From NCBI GenBank assembly GCA_038030265.1, contig CM075943.1, positions 40,610,001 through 40,674,000 of the forward strand: a stretch of DNA of 64,000 nucleotides, read 5' to 3'. Each line of letters opens with the position of its first letter. Position 1 is the stretch's first letter. The position numbers were made by a program, and so were the translations under genes. Origin of the DNA: Corythucha ciliata (Eukaryota; Arthropoda; Insecta; Hemiptera; Tingidae). The notes beneath the pieces are model-generated. The model was given only the letters and a program-made list of their open reading frames with translations, was not told the DNA's origin and searched no databases. Shown here one piece after another: positions 1-11,291 of the stretch.

Positions 1-867
1 TGTAACGAATGACGGCCTTTCCATTCCAGATAAAAATCTATTTTTGTTTTTTCCCTCCCTTTCTATGTTCTTGACACCCCGAAGGTTTTTTTTTCCTGCC
101 ATTTAGCTCCAGAAATGAATTTTGCATTTTGAACAAACGCCCTTTTATGCTACGAAAAAAAACAGTTCAGTACTCTGCGCCGTTAATCTTAAGAAATATG
201 GGAAGCAGTAAACGTAATGGGCAAAATTCAAATGAACCCAAAATGAAGAAGGAATAAGTTACCTCTGGCCTCCGGAATGACCGATGGGGATCTGGCTTGT
301 TCAGAATTGAAGAAAAAGAAAAGCAAGCCTTGGACGGAGAAGCTGAGGTTGGTCAGACAACCCCCCCCCCCACCACCCTTGTCACACAACAATGGCAGTG
401 ATGTGCACGAACTGGTCCTTGTTCATGCCCTTAACGCATACCCAGTTTTCGTGCAATACCCGTCGCTGGCACAGCTCCTGTGACGCTCCGGCTGACCCCA
501 ACCAAAGGCTTGGTAGTTGGCAAAGCGCGTCAATCTTCACGTTCACCCTTGACCGTCCTATGGGATACATCCTGGGAATTCCCTTTCAGTAAGAATTTGC
601 TCTGCAGCCCGCTACCTCTCTGAGTCAAGCAATGGCCCGGAGATTGAAGCCCTACTGCCTTGGGCGTAGCCAGACAGCACAGGAGGGTGAGTAGTAACTA
701 GTAACCCTCCCCTAGGCTCGAAAGAGAAGCCTAGACACTAGGCAAGGCAGCGGAGAGAATATTCGGGCCCAAGAATGTAACTCAATGGGGGCCTTCGTAT
801 CCTCTCCCCCCCCCCCCGACTCATAAACGACACACTGTTTTAGTCTCTCGCTATAGTGCCGAATATT
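1..867. other. Non-coding stretch, no gene seen
   Basis: I see no gene here. Two C homopolymers (near 361-371 and 806-817) stand out. Short ORFs on both strands have no recognisable domain and are broken by these low-complexity runs. Confidence 0.6.
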
Positions 868-1800
868 TAACACTACAAAAAACACCCAAAAACAGCAAAT
901 CTCCCAACCCCAGCAAAGCATAAACCACAGCAAAACTTCCAACAACAGCAAAGCTCGTACCACAGCCGTGCACAAGCCACAAAAAACTGCAACCCAACCC
1001 AAATTAAGTTTAAATCACAGCATAGGTCCAACCCCAGCAAAGCTCCAACTACGAAAAGCCGTAACCACAGCAAAATTCTACCGCAATGAAGGCCAACCAA
1101 AGCATCAAACCCCAAAGCTACAAACCACAGCTAAGCCTCTTAATTCAGCGAAGCTCGTATCACTGGTAAGCTATAAGCAATAGTAAAACTCCAACTACAA
1201 AGAAGGCCTGACAACATCGAAGCTCCAAACAACAAAAAAGCTGGAAACCACAGGAATGATCCCGACCACAGTGTAGCTCCAATCACAGCTAAGCCCAAAC
1301 TACGGCAGAGCTCCAAACAAGATACAACACGAATGATCCAAACACCTGTGTAGCTCTAACCACAGCAATGACCGAACCACAGCAAAGCTCCAATCCACAG
1401 CAAAGCTCATAACCACAGCAAATCTCCTAAGCACAGCAAAGCTCCAAGCAACAGTAAAACTCCATCCTCAGCAGAGAAGGCCAACCACTAGCACAACAAA
1501 GCTCGGAACCACAGCAAAGTCTCCAACCACAGCGAAGCTCGCTCGTAGCGCAGCAAAGCTCCAAGTCACATAAGTAAAACACCAACCACAAAGAATGCCC
1601 AAACACATGGCAGTCCGAACCACAGAAAAGCTCCAAACCACAGGAATTATCCAAACTTCAATACAGCTCGAACCACAGCAAAGCTCAAACCACAGAAAAG
1701 CTCCAAACCACAGCAAGGCTCCAAACCACAATAAAGCTCCAAACAACAACTAAGTACCAACCAAAAGAAGCTCTAAGCTAACCCCAGTAAACTCCAAATC
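868..1800. repeat. Degenerate tandem array A, unit about 18 bp
   Basis: About 50 imperfect copies of a unit close to AACCACAGCAAAGCTCC follow one another with 17-19 bp spacing. Copies differ by substitutions and by 1-2 base indels. Blocks such as 1377-1450 and 1670-1745 are the most regular. The opposite strand gives open frames rich in Leu, Cys, Trp and Phe at 712-1115 and 1427-1749; these are by-products of the repeat, not proteins. The array fades out after about 1800, with a few scattered units to 1900. Confidence 0.85.
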
Positions 1801-2106
1801 ATGGCAGAGCTTCAAACCCCCAATGCTGCATATTGCCCTACCAAAACGAACCATGATGATAAGCTTCAACTATGAAGACGTACCAACCACAGCAAGGCTC
1901 CTCGAAAGGAGAGACAACCCCTACTGGATCGAGGGATGTAATAACTTGTGCCAGCCCTACACCAGTGCATTCCTACAATATTAATATTGGGTTAATTTGG
2001 CATAATATGTTGAGCCCCCACACAAATATGTTCTGCAGTCATCAGTGCATCGATTTATGAGGGAAACGTTCGAACCTCTTTCAGGCTGACTACCATCAGT
2101 CTCTGG

Positions 2107-3108
2107 GTGAACAATGAACAATGAAGATGTTGGAAGTTGGACCCACCACCTTCAGCCACCTGAGCCACTCGGTCCTTGTCTCATCAGCCCGGCAATTGAG
2201 CCGAGTACGGAGCCGAGGGACCGCCCCTCGCCGGAAGAGTAGGTGCCACTGCACCACGATCCCCGTCACCGGCGCTCAACCCGACCGAGATCGAAACGGA
2301 GACTGGACCGCACCTTCGATGCAATTTTTTCACGATTGTTTGGTTAGGTCCAATTCCCAACGTCTTCATTGTTCATTGTTGAACTCGGCCGTGGCGCCTA
2401 GCCCCAACTTGGACATGTTAAGCCGTAAGTCTAGGTTCAGGGAGTTGAAAGAGGCTCAAACCGGACCAAAGGGAGAGTTCCCAAAGAGGTTCTTTTACCC
2501 CATGATATACATGTTATTCATGCGATATCCGACTCACCTTTCCCCAGGCCCGACGGCTTGCGGAAGCGTGTACACGAGCTGGCGCTGGGCTGGTCGTGAA
2601 GCTTCGGCCCCCTCTGCACGGATGGATGTGCGTCCCGGTGTCCCCGACTCAATCGCTACTCCCCTAACCCCGGTGACCCCGTTTAGTATAAAACCCCGGG
2701 GTTTTATACTAAAACCCTGGGGACACGTTTTTGAAACCTTCAAGGATTTGTTGACGCTACGCCGGGCCATTTCCCAGGTTCACTCACCGAGCGGTGAATT
2801 ACCCCGGATCGAGCTCCTCTCATCAAATATACCGTCATTTGTAAGGGCTTTACACCCAGTCTCCGCTTCGCCACCACGGTTCTCATCAGTCCTGTTGAGC
2901 CAAGTGCTCTCTGACTTCGTTTTGCCAGGTCGGGTTGAGCGCCTGGGGCCGGGGATCGCACCTCCGCTCCCGGCGCAAGGGGTGGTCCACCGGCTCCGTA
3001 CTCGGCTCAATTGCCAGGCTGATGAGACTAGGACCGAGTAGCTCGGGTGGCTGAAAATCTGAGGTCGAAACGGAGACTGGACCGCAATTTCGGTGCAATT
3101 TTTTCAGT
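2107..3108. repeat. GC-rich composite inverted repeat
   Basis: Four modules can be traced. Module a (2107-2145) is inverted at 2347-2384. Module b (2151-2286) is inverted at 2928-3055. Module c (2288-2332) recurs in the same orientation at 3064-3106. A 32-bp palindrome lies between them. The block is much more GC-rich than its surroundings. The 306-codon frame at 2121-3041 spans all modules and resembles no protein I know; its existence is best explained by high GC. This looks like a rearranged mobile element, class unknown. Confidence 0.7.
2682..2713. repeat. Perfect 32-bp palindrome without a spacer
   Basis: The left half reads TTTAGTATAAAACCCC at 2682-2697 and its exact reverse complement follows at 2698-2713. 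It lies roughly mid-way between the inverted b modules of the surrounding composite repeat. Confidence 0.9.
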
Positions 3109-3395
3109 CTCTAGGTGTGTAAAACTTTCAGACCGCTTTGTGAGTTTCTAAATAAGGAAACTTTTCGTTTGACACGGTGCGGCGCGGGCGTGAAGCCAAT
3201 TTTGGACATATCTTCGATGAAGTTGCCCGCCTCCTCGCACTCAACCAAAAATCACAGTGCTCAAATATGAATGTTAGTGCTGCGTCCTACAGCGAGTTAC
3301 AGCGGTAAATCGAAGGGGTGGGCGGAGAGTGTTTGGCTCAATTTCTTGGCTCATACTTCCGTGTTTTTTTTGGTTTTTGTTTTTATTTATTTAAT

Positions 3396-3465
3396 GGACG
3401 GAGACTCTCGGCTAGCCGGTCATGGCAGCGCCCAAAGTCTGACCCTGACGCCTAAAATCCCCTTC
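3396..3465. repeat. Solitary copy of the array-E spacer module
   Basis: The text GGCTAGCCGGTCATGGCAGC near 3410-3429, followed by CTGACCCTGACG, resembles the GC-rich modules that punctuate array E at 22.4-23.7 kb (ggccagccgg ... catgg ... gcctgac). This is a short similarity judged by eye. Confidence 0.4.
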
Positions 3466-3529
3466 TGAGTAGAGCTACCTGCTACGCTCCGGTTGTGAAC
3501 GAGTGCTGTTGAATTAGCGCTGTATCTCA

Positions 3530-3850
3530 ATTTCAACCGCGAAACCTGCGTTTTTTCTCAATCCCAGTCAAGAATAGGCGTTTTTCACTATTTTAGCCTT
3601 AAATCATCGTCTTTTCTCAATTGTTTGCGATTTTTTCCCCTATTAAGCTGCGTGTACACGTGAGAGAAAAATGATCTCGTGACAAAAGTCTCAAGTGTAA
3701 AGCTACGTGTACACGCAGCTTTAGACAAGAATTTCGTGCTTTTTCTCTATCCTATTGTAGCCATGAAATTTTTTTCAGAGACCGCGAATAAGTGTCTGTA
3801 AGGGGCACCATAGACCACGAATTAGGAATTTTTCTCAATTTCAGGCGCAG
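3530..3850 (-). repeat. Degenerate array, family C, reverse orientation
   Basis: Units of about 30 bp contain 'gcg-ttttttctcaatt' and 'tagccg' motifs, the reverse complement of the forward family C unit (gctaattcgcggctaaaattgagaaaaa style). A short hairpin at 3645-3721 interrupts it. The array ends in a tail holding GTCCAAAACCAACG near 3920, which recurs after the family C array at 41 kb. Confidence 0.6.
3645..3721. repeat. 77-bp hairpin with perfect 17-bp arms
   Basis: AAGCTGCGTGTACACGT at 3645-3661 is the exact reverse complement of 3705-3721. The loop is 43 bp. The size and terminal position of the arms fit a very small MITE-like insertion in the surrounding family C array, but no target duplication could be fixed. 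Confidence 0.75.
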
Positions 3851-3929
3851 ATTTGTTTGTAGGCTGCCTCTACGAACAGTTTACACAGAGATCGATACCC
3901 CGGAGTAATTAAAAAAATTGTCCAAAACC

Positions 3930-6900
3930 AACGACTCTATTTCAAAATAATTATAATATGAACCCTATAGCTGCGGAGTTAATCGATTTTATCCAGCAGC
4001 GTGATGAGCCTCTCCGACAGTTTCATTTACAAACTGGTTTCGTACAAAAATTTTAAAAAAAGCAAAAGTTGCACTGATATTGGCGGATTATTCACTTTCG
4101 AATAAATCACTCTCACGTCGATTGTGTGGGCAGAAAATTAAAAAAAAAAAAAAAAAAAAAATCCTCGCTTTTCGCTAATTACGGGGCGTATATTTTGATT
4201 TCCATCTTCCGAGATAGAATTTTATTTAATTTATTTCGGATTCGGAACATTCAAATCTAAAAGAGTTTCCAGGCTTCAATTATCCAGCCTCTGATATTTA
4301 TTATTTGAGCATTTTTCCCCCTCAACCCTTTTCCTGCTTCGCTCCTCTTTTCTTTTTCTTTTTTTTTTTTTTTTTCTTCTCACTCACTCCTTCTTTTTAA
4401 TGGTGAAGACTACCAGATCCCTACAGCTAATATTTATAAAAGCAGCGAAGTTCTACGAGTCACGGTTCGGCCTTCGAACTTGAATAAGAACCTTAAAGAG
4501 GATTTACATAGATACAATGGACCTGCTTGACGTCTTCTTAGGTGGAAATTCAACTCTCTCATTTTGATTTTTTCGAGCACTGTTCTATACCTGCCCTTTC
4601 ACATTTCAAAATGTAACGTTCATTGTGGTTTTATAAAGAAGTGAGAAAAAAAAAGAAAAAAAAGTTCCTTACATTGTAGCTTTAAGCCTTCAAACCACAT
4701 AAGAAGTGTTAACTGTCGAACAGAGAAACCCATTAATTAGTTTTCCTTTAAATTCTATTTTTCTTTACTGACTTTTTAAAATAGGATTGATTGCTGATTC
4801 ATTTTAAAGTTCTTTTAATTCGAAAGGATCGCTAATGAAATTTGATGCTTTGAAGGAAGAAATCCTGACAGTCTTTAAAAAGGCTTTGTTATTCACTTCT
4901 CTGATGCACAAGTGGGTAAAGGGAAAGAAGTATTAAAATTACAGAGACGATTTTGGTTAAAACGAGAAAACAAAATATTTCGGGGCAGGGTAATAATTTG
5001 TTTTGAAGTAATTAACGTCAATTAATTCGTACGTGAAGTAGAATAAGAATGGTTGGGTGGGGTGAGCGAAAGTTGCGTAAATTTCTCGATTGAATGCCGT
5101 TCCAGATACGGGGTATATGCAGGAATAAAAAATAAATTTTTTTTTTGTTTGCCCACCCTTTTTTTGAAAGAAGAGTTTTTGCTGGGATTGTTGCTGTTCC
5201 TATAAACAGTGGGAGGGGAAAGGTGGGTGGTGGCGACGAGTCCTTTCTTAATTACCTCCGTCAATAAAGGGACTGTTAACAGCGCACACCGGCCATAGTC
5301 ATCACATTCCATCCCCTCGGCATGGAAAGCTGAAGAAGAAGTAGAGGAAGAAGAAGAGTCAATTACCTGCACATCCCTCATTTACACTCACCGCCTCTCG
5401 AAGGTTTTTAATGGCTTCACCCTTTTTTCGTAATATAATTTTATTCCTCTTCCTCAGTATTTTTAATGAATAAAATACCTCGTTTTTATTTTGTTTTCTC
5501 GCTCGCCCAGGAAATAGAATTTCCTTATTGGTTCTTATTTTAACAAAAAAAAAAAAAAAAAAAAAAAAAAAAACGTTTTTAATAGCCTGCAGAACTTTTT
5601 GAACAAGGAAAGGGCCTGAACTTGAAAGCCTCCCCATTTCCCCTTCACTTCACCATTCACGCTCTAGATTGCAACTTAAGAAGCTGAGAAGGTGCAAATG
5701 GGTTGGAAGATGCGGTGAATATGATAATAGGGTATCTCTCTTGGAAGTATTAATGGTAAAAAAGAGAGGACGCAAGAAGAGCGAGAAATACGATAGCGTG
5801 AAGTGTGGTGGGAGGAGGGGGTCGAACTCGAGGTTAATTGCATTTGGGGAAGAAAGACTGAGGAGCTCCCCCCATGAACCCATCGAACGGCCTATTTTGA
5901 TTGACACAGGAGTCGAGTCACTCTTTTTCAAGTTATTGATGATCCTCCCTTCCCCCTCCTCATTCTTCTTCATCACCTCCCTCGCCACACCGGTGGATGT
6001 CTATGTGGGAAATAGAAACTCTTAACCTCGGCGGAATGCTCGGTTGTGTCTCCCCCCCCCCTTGTCCAGAGTCAAAAGTCTTTTCAAATCCAGTGCCTCG
6101 ATCACTCCAAGAGGGCAAACTCGTCTTTTTATTTCGTGTTTAATCTTCTTCTTCGTCTACCACTGTGAGGCTGAACACTATGGGTAGAGCTTTCAAAATA
6201 TAGTTTTTCTTTCTTCAAGAGTAATGACTATTCCCGAGGGTTTCAAAAATAGATTTAGAGCGGGAGAGGGGGTTAGGAGGTGCTAAAGGATAACGTTTTT
6301 GGTTTCGTACGAGTACAGTGATGAGCGCTTAAAAGCACAAGTAATTGGCTTTTCCCTAGTTCATTGACCGCATTATTAATTTTTATCGCTTTATTTAGTT
6401 CCTTCGCGTTTTTCTTTTTCTCTCGAAGAACTTTTATGGTCATCTGATGACTCATTTAAAGAGTGACAGACACTAGGCGGGGATAGCTAAAAGGCGTGCA
6501 GGGAGCGTAAAAAAAAAAAAAAAGACGCTGAGCAACACTCCAACAGAGCTTCCCCACAGTGATAAGGTGCTGGTGGCTCCCTCGTCACCCTTCACGCGGC
6601 TTTTCTCATGCACATCCAACGACCCCCCCCCCCCTCTCACCCACTTTACTACTTTACACTCTGACATCTCGTTTCTCGTAATAAATTAAAAACAAAACGT
6701 GGTAAATAAGGAGGGAAGAATCACGGGAAAATTGCCATTTCAAGACTCGAGAAGAACAAGTTTTTCTTCGTTGTATTCCTCCAAAGGACCAGAGCTCGTA
6801 CTTGGAATATAAATGGGTCGTCAGAATGCAAGAAAGAAGGTAACGCACAGCCAGCCGGTTGACAGCAACAAGTTTCAATCCCGAAAGACGGAGCGTTCCC

Positions 6901-7126
6901 ACTTGGAGGAAAAATTTCCAGCATTAGGAAAATTGTGGAACTGCGGGGCAGTGGCGGTGGAACCCACACGGCTCTGAGAACCAAAGGTTCAGGTAGTCGA
7001 TTTGTCTGTTTTGTTGTGTGAAAAAGCACACGATTTCATTGGTAAATTTCGAAATGATGAACGAAATAAGATGATTTTCTAATACAATCGCTATTTTACT
7101 CATTTACTTATTTTACTCCATTTCTT
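3930..7126. other. Intergenic-like DNA, no gene recognised
   Basis: This AT-rich DNA has long homopolymers (A near 4139-4160, A29 at 5545-5573, C near 6051-6061 and 6624-6635) and pyrimidine-rich blocks. Open frames at 5022-5381 (minus), 5669-6025 (plus) and 6721-7029 (minus) lack recognisable domains and overlap frames on the other strand. I see no RNA gene. Confidence 0.5.
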
Positions 7127-7162
7127 ATTATTTATTTATTTTTATTTTTTTTTATTTTTTTG

Positions 7163-7387
7163 CAGGGGTGCAGAAATCTTTTATAGACAGAGTGTGGGAC
7201 TCAAGCTCAGCTCCGGAAAATTCCGGAGATCACCCATAGCCACTAAAACTGCCACCCCTGAGGGCATCGGCGCGGATGACCCTTAGCCCCTGCCCCGATA
7301 GTCCGGATTCGAAATGATTACAATTTAATCGAGCTAAGTTTATAAAATAAAACAATAATTACTATTAATGTAACACTATCAGTGTAC
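7163..7387 (-). other. 3' UTR of the 7.1-12.3 kb LINE
   Basis: Between the ORF2 stop (7388) and the A-rich tail there is a moderately GC-rich segment around 7170-7310, which holds the short dyad TCCGGAATTTTCCGGA. Such a segment could serve as the template end recognised by the element's own reverse transcriptase, which is inference. Confidence 0.55.
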
Positions 7388-8275
7388 TTAAATCAATATG
7401 TTGTGGAATTGGGTAAATTCGTAAATTTTTCCATATATCTCGAGGGAATTTGAAGCTAGTAAGGTAGAATATTTGAACGGCTGGGTAATGATTCCAACGA
7501 ATGAACGAAACATTTCTTCCCGCTTGGCCTTGAATTTGACACAATCCATAATTATATGTTGTAGGCTATCCGTAACTCGGCAAGCCCCGCATTCCGCTGA
7601 TTCAGATCTTCCGATCTTTTGTAGGTATGCGTTACACACGCCATGATTAGTCCTTAATCGGGAGATTACTCTAATAAAGCGCTTCCCTTTTAAGCACTTA
7701 TTGAACCACGCTTCAGATCTAATTTCGGGAAAAAGGGTTTTGTAGAAAAGGCCCTTGTCCGAGGAGTGATATTTCGACTGCCAACTAATCTTTGCTCTCG
7801 AATGAACTGAGTTTAAGATATCCCAATAGGGAATATCTATCGTACGAACGTTGCCTTGTGCCGCCGCCAGCTTGCAAAAACAGTTTGCTATTCCTTGAAG
7901 CTCGTCGCCTAACTTTTCGTTAATAGTTAAGAAGCGAACCATAGTTCCCTTTCGCTCTAACTGTTTGCAAGTCGACAACATAGTAACCACCAGGTAATTT
8001 TCACTCGCTGGCGCATGGAAGTTGTCAATGGTTCTGATAATACTCTTACTCGCAAGAATCACAACGCTAGGGCAAGCTAGCTGCTCGGCATAATTCAACG
8101 CCTCCGATACCGTAAATAGTTCCGAAGTGCATAAAGAGCACTTGGGGTCTAATCTGAACAAACTCCGAAATCCGTGTGCCAGGTCGTAGAACCCAGCCCC
8201 TATGGTGTTGGGATATTGGGAGGCAAAGACCTGTATGGGTATAGCCCCCGGGACGAGTTTATTTAATCGTTCCAC
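7388..8275 (-). pseudogene. LINE ORF2 C-terminal part: decayed RNase H and Cys/His motif
   Basis: This is a 295-codon open frame. Residues ~14-125 follow the RNase H layout, but key acids are gone. The first Asp position reads VFASQ where the family has a TDAS-like motif. Glu is kept in SELFTVSEA. The next Asp position reads ILASKS instead of a TDSKS-like motif. The GHxGxxGNE-like block is eroded to FLTINEKLGDEL. Near residues 225-245 lies a C-x2-C-x7-H-x4-C motif (CGACRVTDSLQHIIMDC), a typical C-terminal knuckle of ORF2. It continues 8808-8263 after a small frameshift. The long frame survives although the enzyme is probably inactive. Confidence 0.8.
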
Positions 8276-8808
8276 TGAGGAAAACCTGTCATTATTGATT
8301 CTGTTACAGACTGGGCGGTTAACACGACGGTTTTGACGTTATAATCAAGGATGAAATCTTGACAGAAATACTCTAATTTTGGAGTACAACGCATCTTAGG
8401 ATACCATTTTGAGTAGTCCAAGAAACTTTGGGACACTAGGGGAGTACTTTTCTTCCTTCGATATGGGGATGTAAGATCTAGAACGGTCATGGAGTGCACT
8501 CTTGATATTACTCCAGGGTGATGAGCTACTAGTTTTATAGTGAATCTGTCCGACAGGACTTTTCTCCTTATGGACAGAGGAAAAATCCCAGCTTCCGCTA
8601 GGAGGCAATCGACAGGGGTAGAACTTAAGAGGCCGAGGATCATTCTTATACATTTGTTTTGTACTGTTTCTAATGTTTTCAACTTTGACGGAGCGGCGTT
8701 GCCGTAGAACACGCAGCCGTAATCAAGTATGGAGAGGACACATGCTCTGTAAAACAACAAAGCAACATTGGGATCCGCACCCCAATGGTTGTTCGTCGTC
8801 ATTCTTAG
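8263..8808 (-). pseudogene. LINE ORF2 segment downstream of the RT fingers/palm
   Basis: This frame begins RILRMTTNNHWGADP directly after the hairpin insertion and contains ACVLSILDYGCVFYGNA, the conserved region just after the RT domain in I/Jockey-type ORF2 proteins. It joins the RT frame that ends at 9815 once the insertion is ignored: the residue pattern RTEK, then two or three residues, then NILR fits the family spacing. A frameshift at about 8265-8275 moves into the RNase H frame. Confidence 0.85.
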
Positions 8809-8812
8809 AATA

Positions 8813-9777
8813 TTCGATAAAATTCAACCATTTTCTGGGGGCTCGTGAGCTGCTCAAAGTTTTGCAAATCCAGGATTTACAATTTTTCAAAAAAGTCAAC
8901 CCCCACTTTTTTACTCGAAATTTTAGCGCACCGACATCCCATGGGTCCGAAAAACATCCCCAATGTGTACTTTTTAAAATTTCTCATGAACGTATTTTTA
9001 GTTAATCAGTGATTTTTAGGCAGAAATGGCCATTTCTTAGAAAAAAGAATGGTTTTTCTCTTCAAAATCGCTTGTTTCGACCTACAACATTTGAACGAGC
9101 TTTGTGATTTTTAGCATGATTGACGTCGTTAAATCATCATCTCAAGTTTTCCCTTGAACGGGACGGACTGTGTACGCCTGTCAAAGTCCAAAAAATACCG
9201 CTCCCGCAGCTAGCTGTCCGTTAGAGAGCATTTCTCTACTGCCAATTTCGAATTCGTATTCGAATCGGAAATTGATATCAACAATTAGAGTCATTAAGTG
9301 CACTAATTTCGTCCAATAACAGCTAAACACGCCGAAATTCGCAGTAGTGAAATTCATCCTTGCCGACAGCCAGCTGCCGGAGCGACAGTTTTTGATATTT
9401 TGGTAAGAGTGCGCATTCTATTCGGTTCGAAGGAAAACTTTGGATAAGGCTTTAATTAGTTTTAGCATGTTAAGAATCACAAAGCTCGTTCAAATTAGGT
9501 TGTTCAAAACAAGCGATTTTTAAGAGAAAAATTATTATTTTTTCCAAGAAATGGCTTTTCTGCCGAAAACTCGCTGAAGAACTAAAAAAAACGTTCAGGA
9601 GTAATTTTAAAAAGGACAAATTGAAGAAGTTTTTCCGACCTATGGGATGTAGATACGCTCAGATTTAGTGTAGAGAAGTGGGGGTTGAATTATTTGAAAA
9701 ATTAGAGATCCACGATTTGCAAAACTTTGAGCATCTCTCAAGCCCACAGAAAATAGTTGAATTTTATCGAAAATCGC
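8813..9777. mobile_element. Giant hairpin (foldback) element inserted in the LINE
   Basis: Almost the whole 965 bp pairs with itself. Arm 8813 to about 9290 matches the reverse complement of about 9300-9777 along its length, with many substitutions. Clear matched blocks are ATAAAATTCAACCATTTTCT (left) against its near-complement at 9757-9777, GCTCAAAGTTTTGCAAATC, AACGAGCTTTGTGATT, and GCAGCTAGCTGTC against GCAGCTGGCTGTC. The short loop is around 9250-9330. No coding frame lies inside. It splits ORF2 between RTEK and NILR, so it landed after the LINE. About 34 bp next to the right end (9778-9811) are neither LINE nor arm, so target duplications are unresolved. Confidence 0.88.
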
Positions 9778-9814
9778 TAATCTTGACAGAAAAAAGTGTG
9801 CTCTTTCCAAATCC

Positions 9815-10680
9815 TATTTTTCTGTACGATCCTTGCTATAATTGATGTGGGAATTCCAACGTAGGCTTTTTTCGATTTTGAGCCCGAGAAACTGGACAGC
9901 TTTTTCGACCTTAAATGTCAACCCTCCAAGAGTCACACTCGTACCAAGATTCTGATTACGTTTTCGCGTGAACAGACAGGATTCCGATTTTGCTGAAGAA
10001 ATGGTAAGACCATTTTCCCTACACCATAATCTCAGGGCACGTATAGTCCCGTCAAGGCTATCCACACATCGTTGATCATTCTTACAGGAGGAATAAAGGC
10101 ACACATCATCCGCGTACTGAAGGATTCGCACGTTAGGCGAAAGAATAGTTTCAATGTCTGCGACATAAATAGCATACAGTAAGGGGCTCAGTATACCACC
10201 CTGAGGAAGTCCTTGCCTGGCACATCTAGGCCCAATGTACTGATTCAGTACTCTAAGGAAAATATGTCTATCGGAGATGAGCGGGATGCATTTATATGTA
10301 AAGGAAGCTGGAAGTCCTAATTTTAACATTTTCTCGCGTAATACCGAAATAACGACATTATCGTACGCTCCTTGGATGTCCAAAAAGAGACCCAGAGTAG
10401 AATTCCCGTTGGTAAACCCTATTTCAATATCTGAGATCAGGGATGATAGACTGTGATACGTGGATTTCCCTTTTCTGAATCCGAACTGTGTGATTGGTAA
10501 TTTTTCATACCTTTCTAGCCACGATTCTAAGCGATTTTTAATCAGTCGTTCAAATGTCTTCAGCACACAGGACGATAGCGCGACAGGTCTGTAGGAATCG
10601 CTAATGTTGGGTGTTTTGTTGGGCTTGAGTATTGGGACTACTATAAAGTTTTTCCAGGACGAGGGATAATTACCTGTTCC
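9815..10680 (-). pseudogene. LINE reverse transcriptase domain
   Basis: Open from the stop at 10681 to the hairpin insertion. The RT blocks appear in order: NFIVVPILKPNK and SYRPVALSSCVLKTFERL (motifs 0-2), QFGFRKGKST (motif 2a), GLFLDIQGAYDNV (motif 3, catalytic Asp), CARQGLPQGGILSPLLY (motif 4), QYADDVCLY (motif 5, codons at 10105-10116), NGLTISSAKSE (motif 6), and VQFLGLKIEKSLRWNSHI (motif 7). The catalytic residues are all present, so this is the best preserved part of the element. In an active copy it would prime reverse transcription from nicked chromosomal DNA. Confidence 0.93.
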
Positions 10681-10683
10681 CTA

Positions 10684-11291
10684 AATATCATTAAGGATGC
10701 TAAGTAATCTGCGTTTGACTTCGACAGGGAGGTTATTTAGAACAGGGTAGGTAATTTGGTCCATTCCAGGGGCTGAGTTTACCTTGTTTGGCAATGCTTT
10801 CTGAAATTCGTCAAGGGTAAACGAGGAAGTTAAAAAGTTTTCTTCGGGTGCTTTCTCGATATTCGCGCCTAGATTTGGAGGGACAAAATCAGGAGCCAAT
10901 TTCGCTAAAAATTCTTCTACCTAAAGGCCAACTTGGACAGGTCGTGAGTTGCAAGTTTTACGATTTTTAATTTTTTTAATTTGATTCCAAATGTCTTTGA
11001 TAGGAGTGTTTTTACTTAATGTATTGCAATATTCTTCCCACGATTTCTTTCTTGCTTCTTTCATTATCTTTTTGGCTTTCGCTGCTTTGATACGGTAGTC
11101 GTCAAAATTTTCTCGATTGGATACTTTCTTGTACCTATTGAACGCTACTTTTCTTTCTTCTTTTGCCTTTTGACATTCATTATTCCGTTTCGTTCTGTGC
11201 TCTTAAAAGTTGGAAATGTAGAGTCACAGCTTTCAATCAAAAGTTTGTGAAAGTCGTCGTAAGTCATGTTAGGGTCCTGAATATCATCCAT
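10684..11291 (-). pseudogene. LINE ORF2 linker between endonuclease and RT
   Basis: The minus strand reads MDDIQDPNMTYDDFHKLL, hits a frameshift near 11165, and goes on as a basic stretch (FNRYKKVSNRENFDDYRIK, then AKKIMKEARKKSWEEYCNTL) typical of the ORF2 linker. A stop lies near 10923 (VGL*VEEFLAKLAPDF). The last part (10899-10684) contains TLDEFQKALPNKVNSAPGMD, the conserved SAPGxDxI-type entry to the RT domain. A stop follows at 10681-10683, immediately before the RT frame. Confidence 0.82.

Noticed and set aside
712..1749. Leu/Cys/Trp-rich reverse frames suggesting membrane peptides
   Set aside because: They are translations of the ~18-bp array A and follow its period.
2121..3041. 306-codon open frame, the longest in the window
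   Set aside because: It spans inverted and direct repeat modules and a palindrome, has no recognisable domain, and several long frames overlap it on the other strand; explained by high GC.
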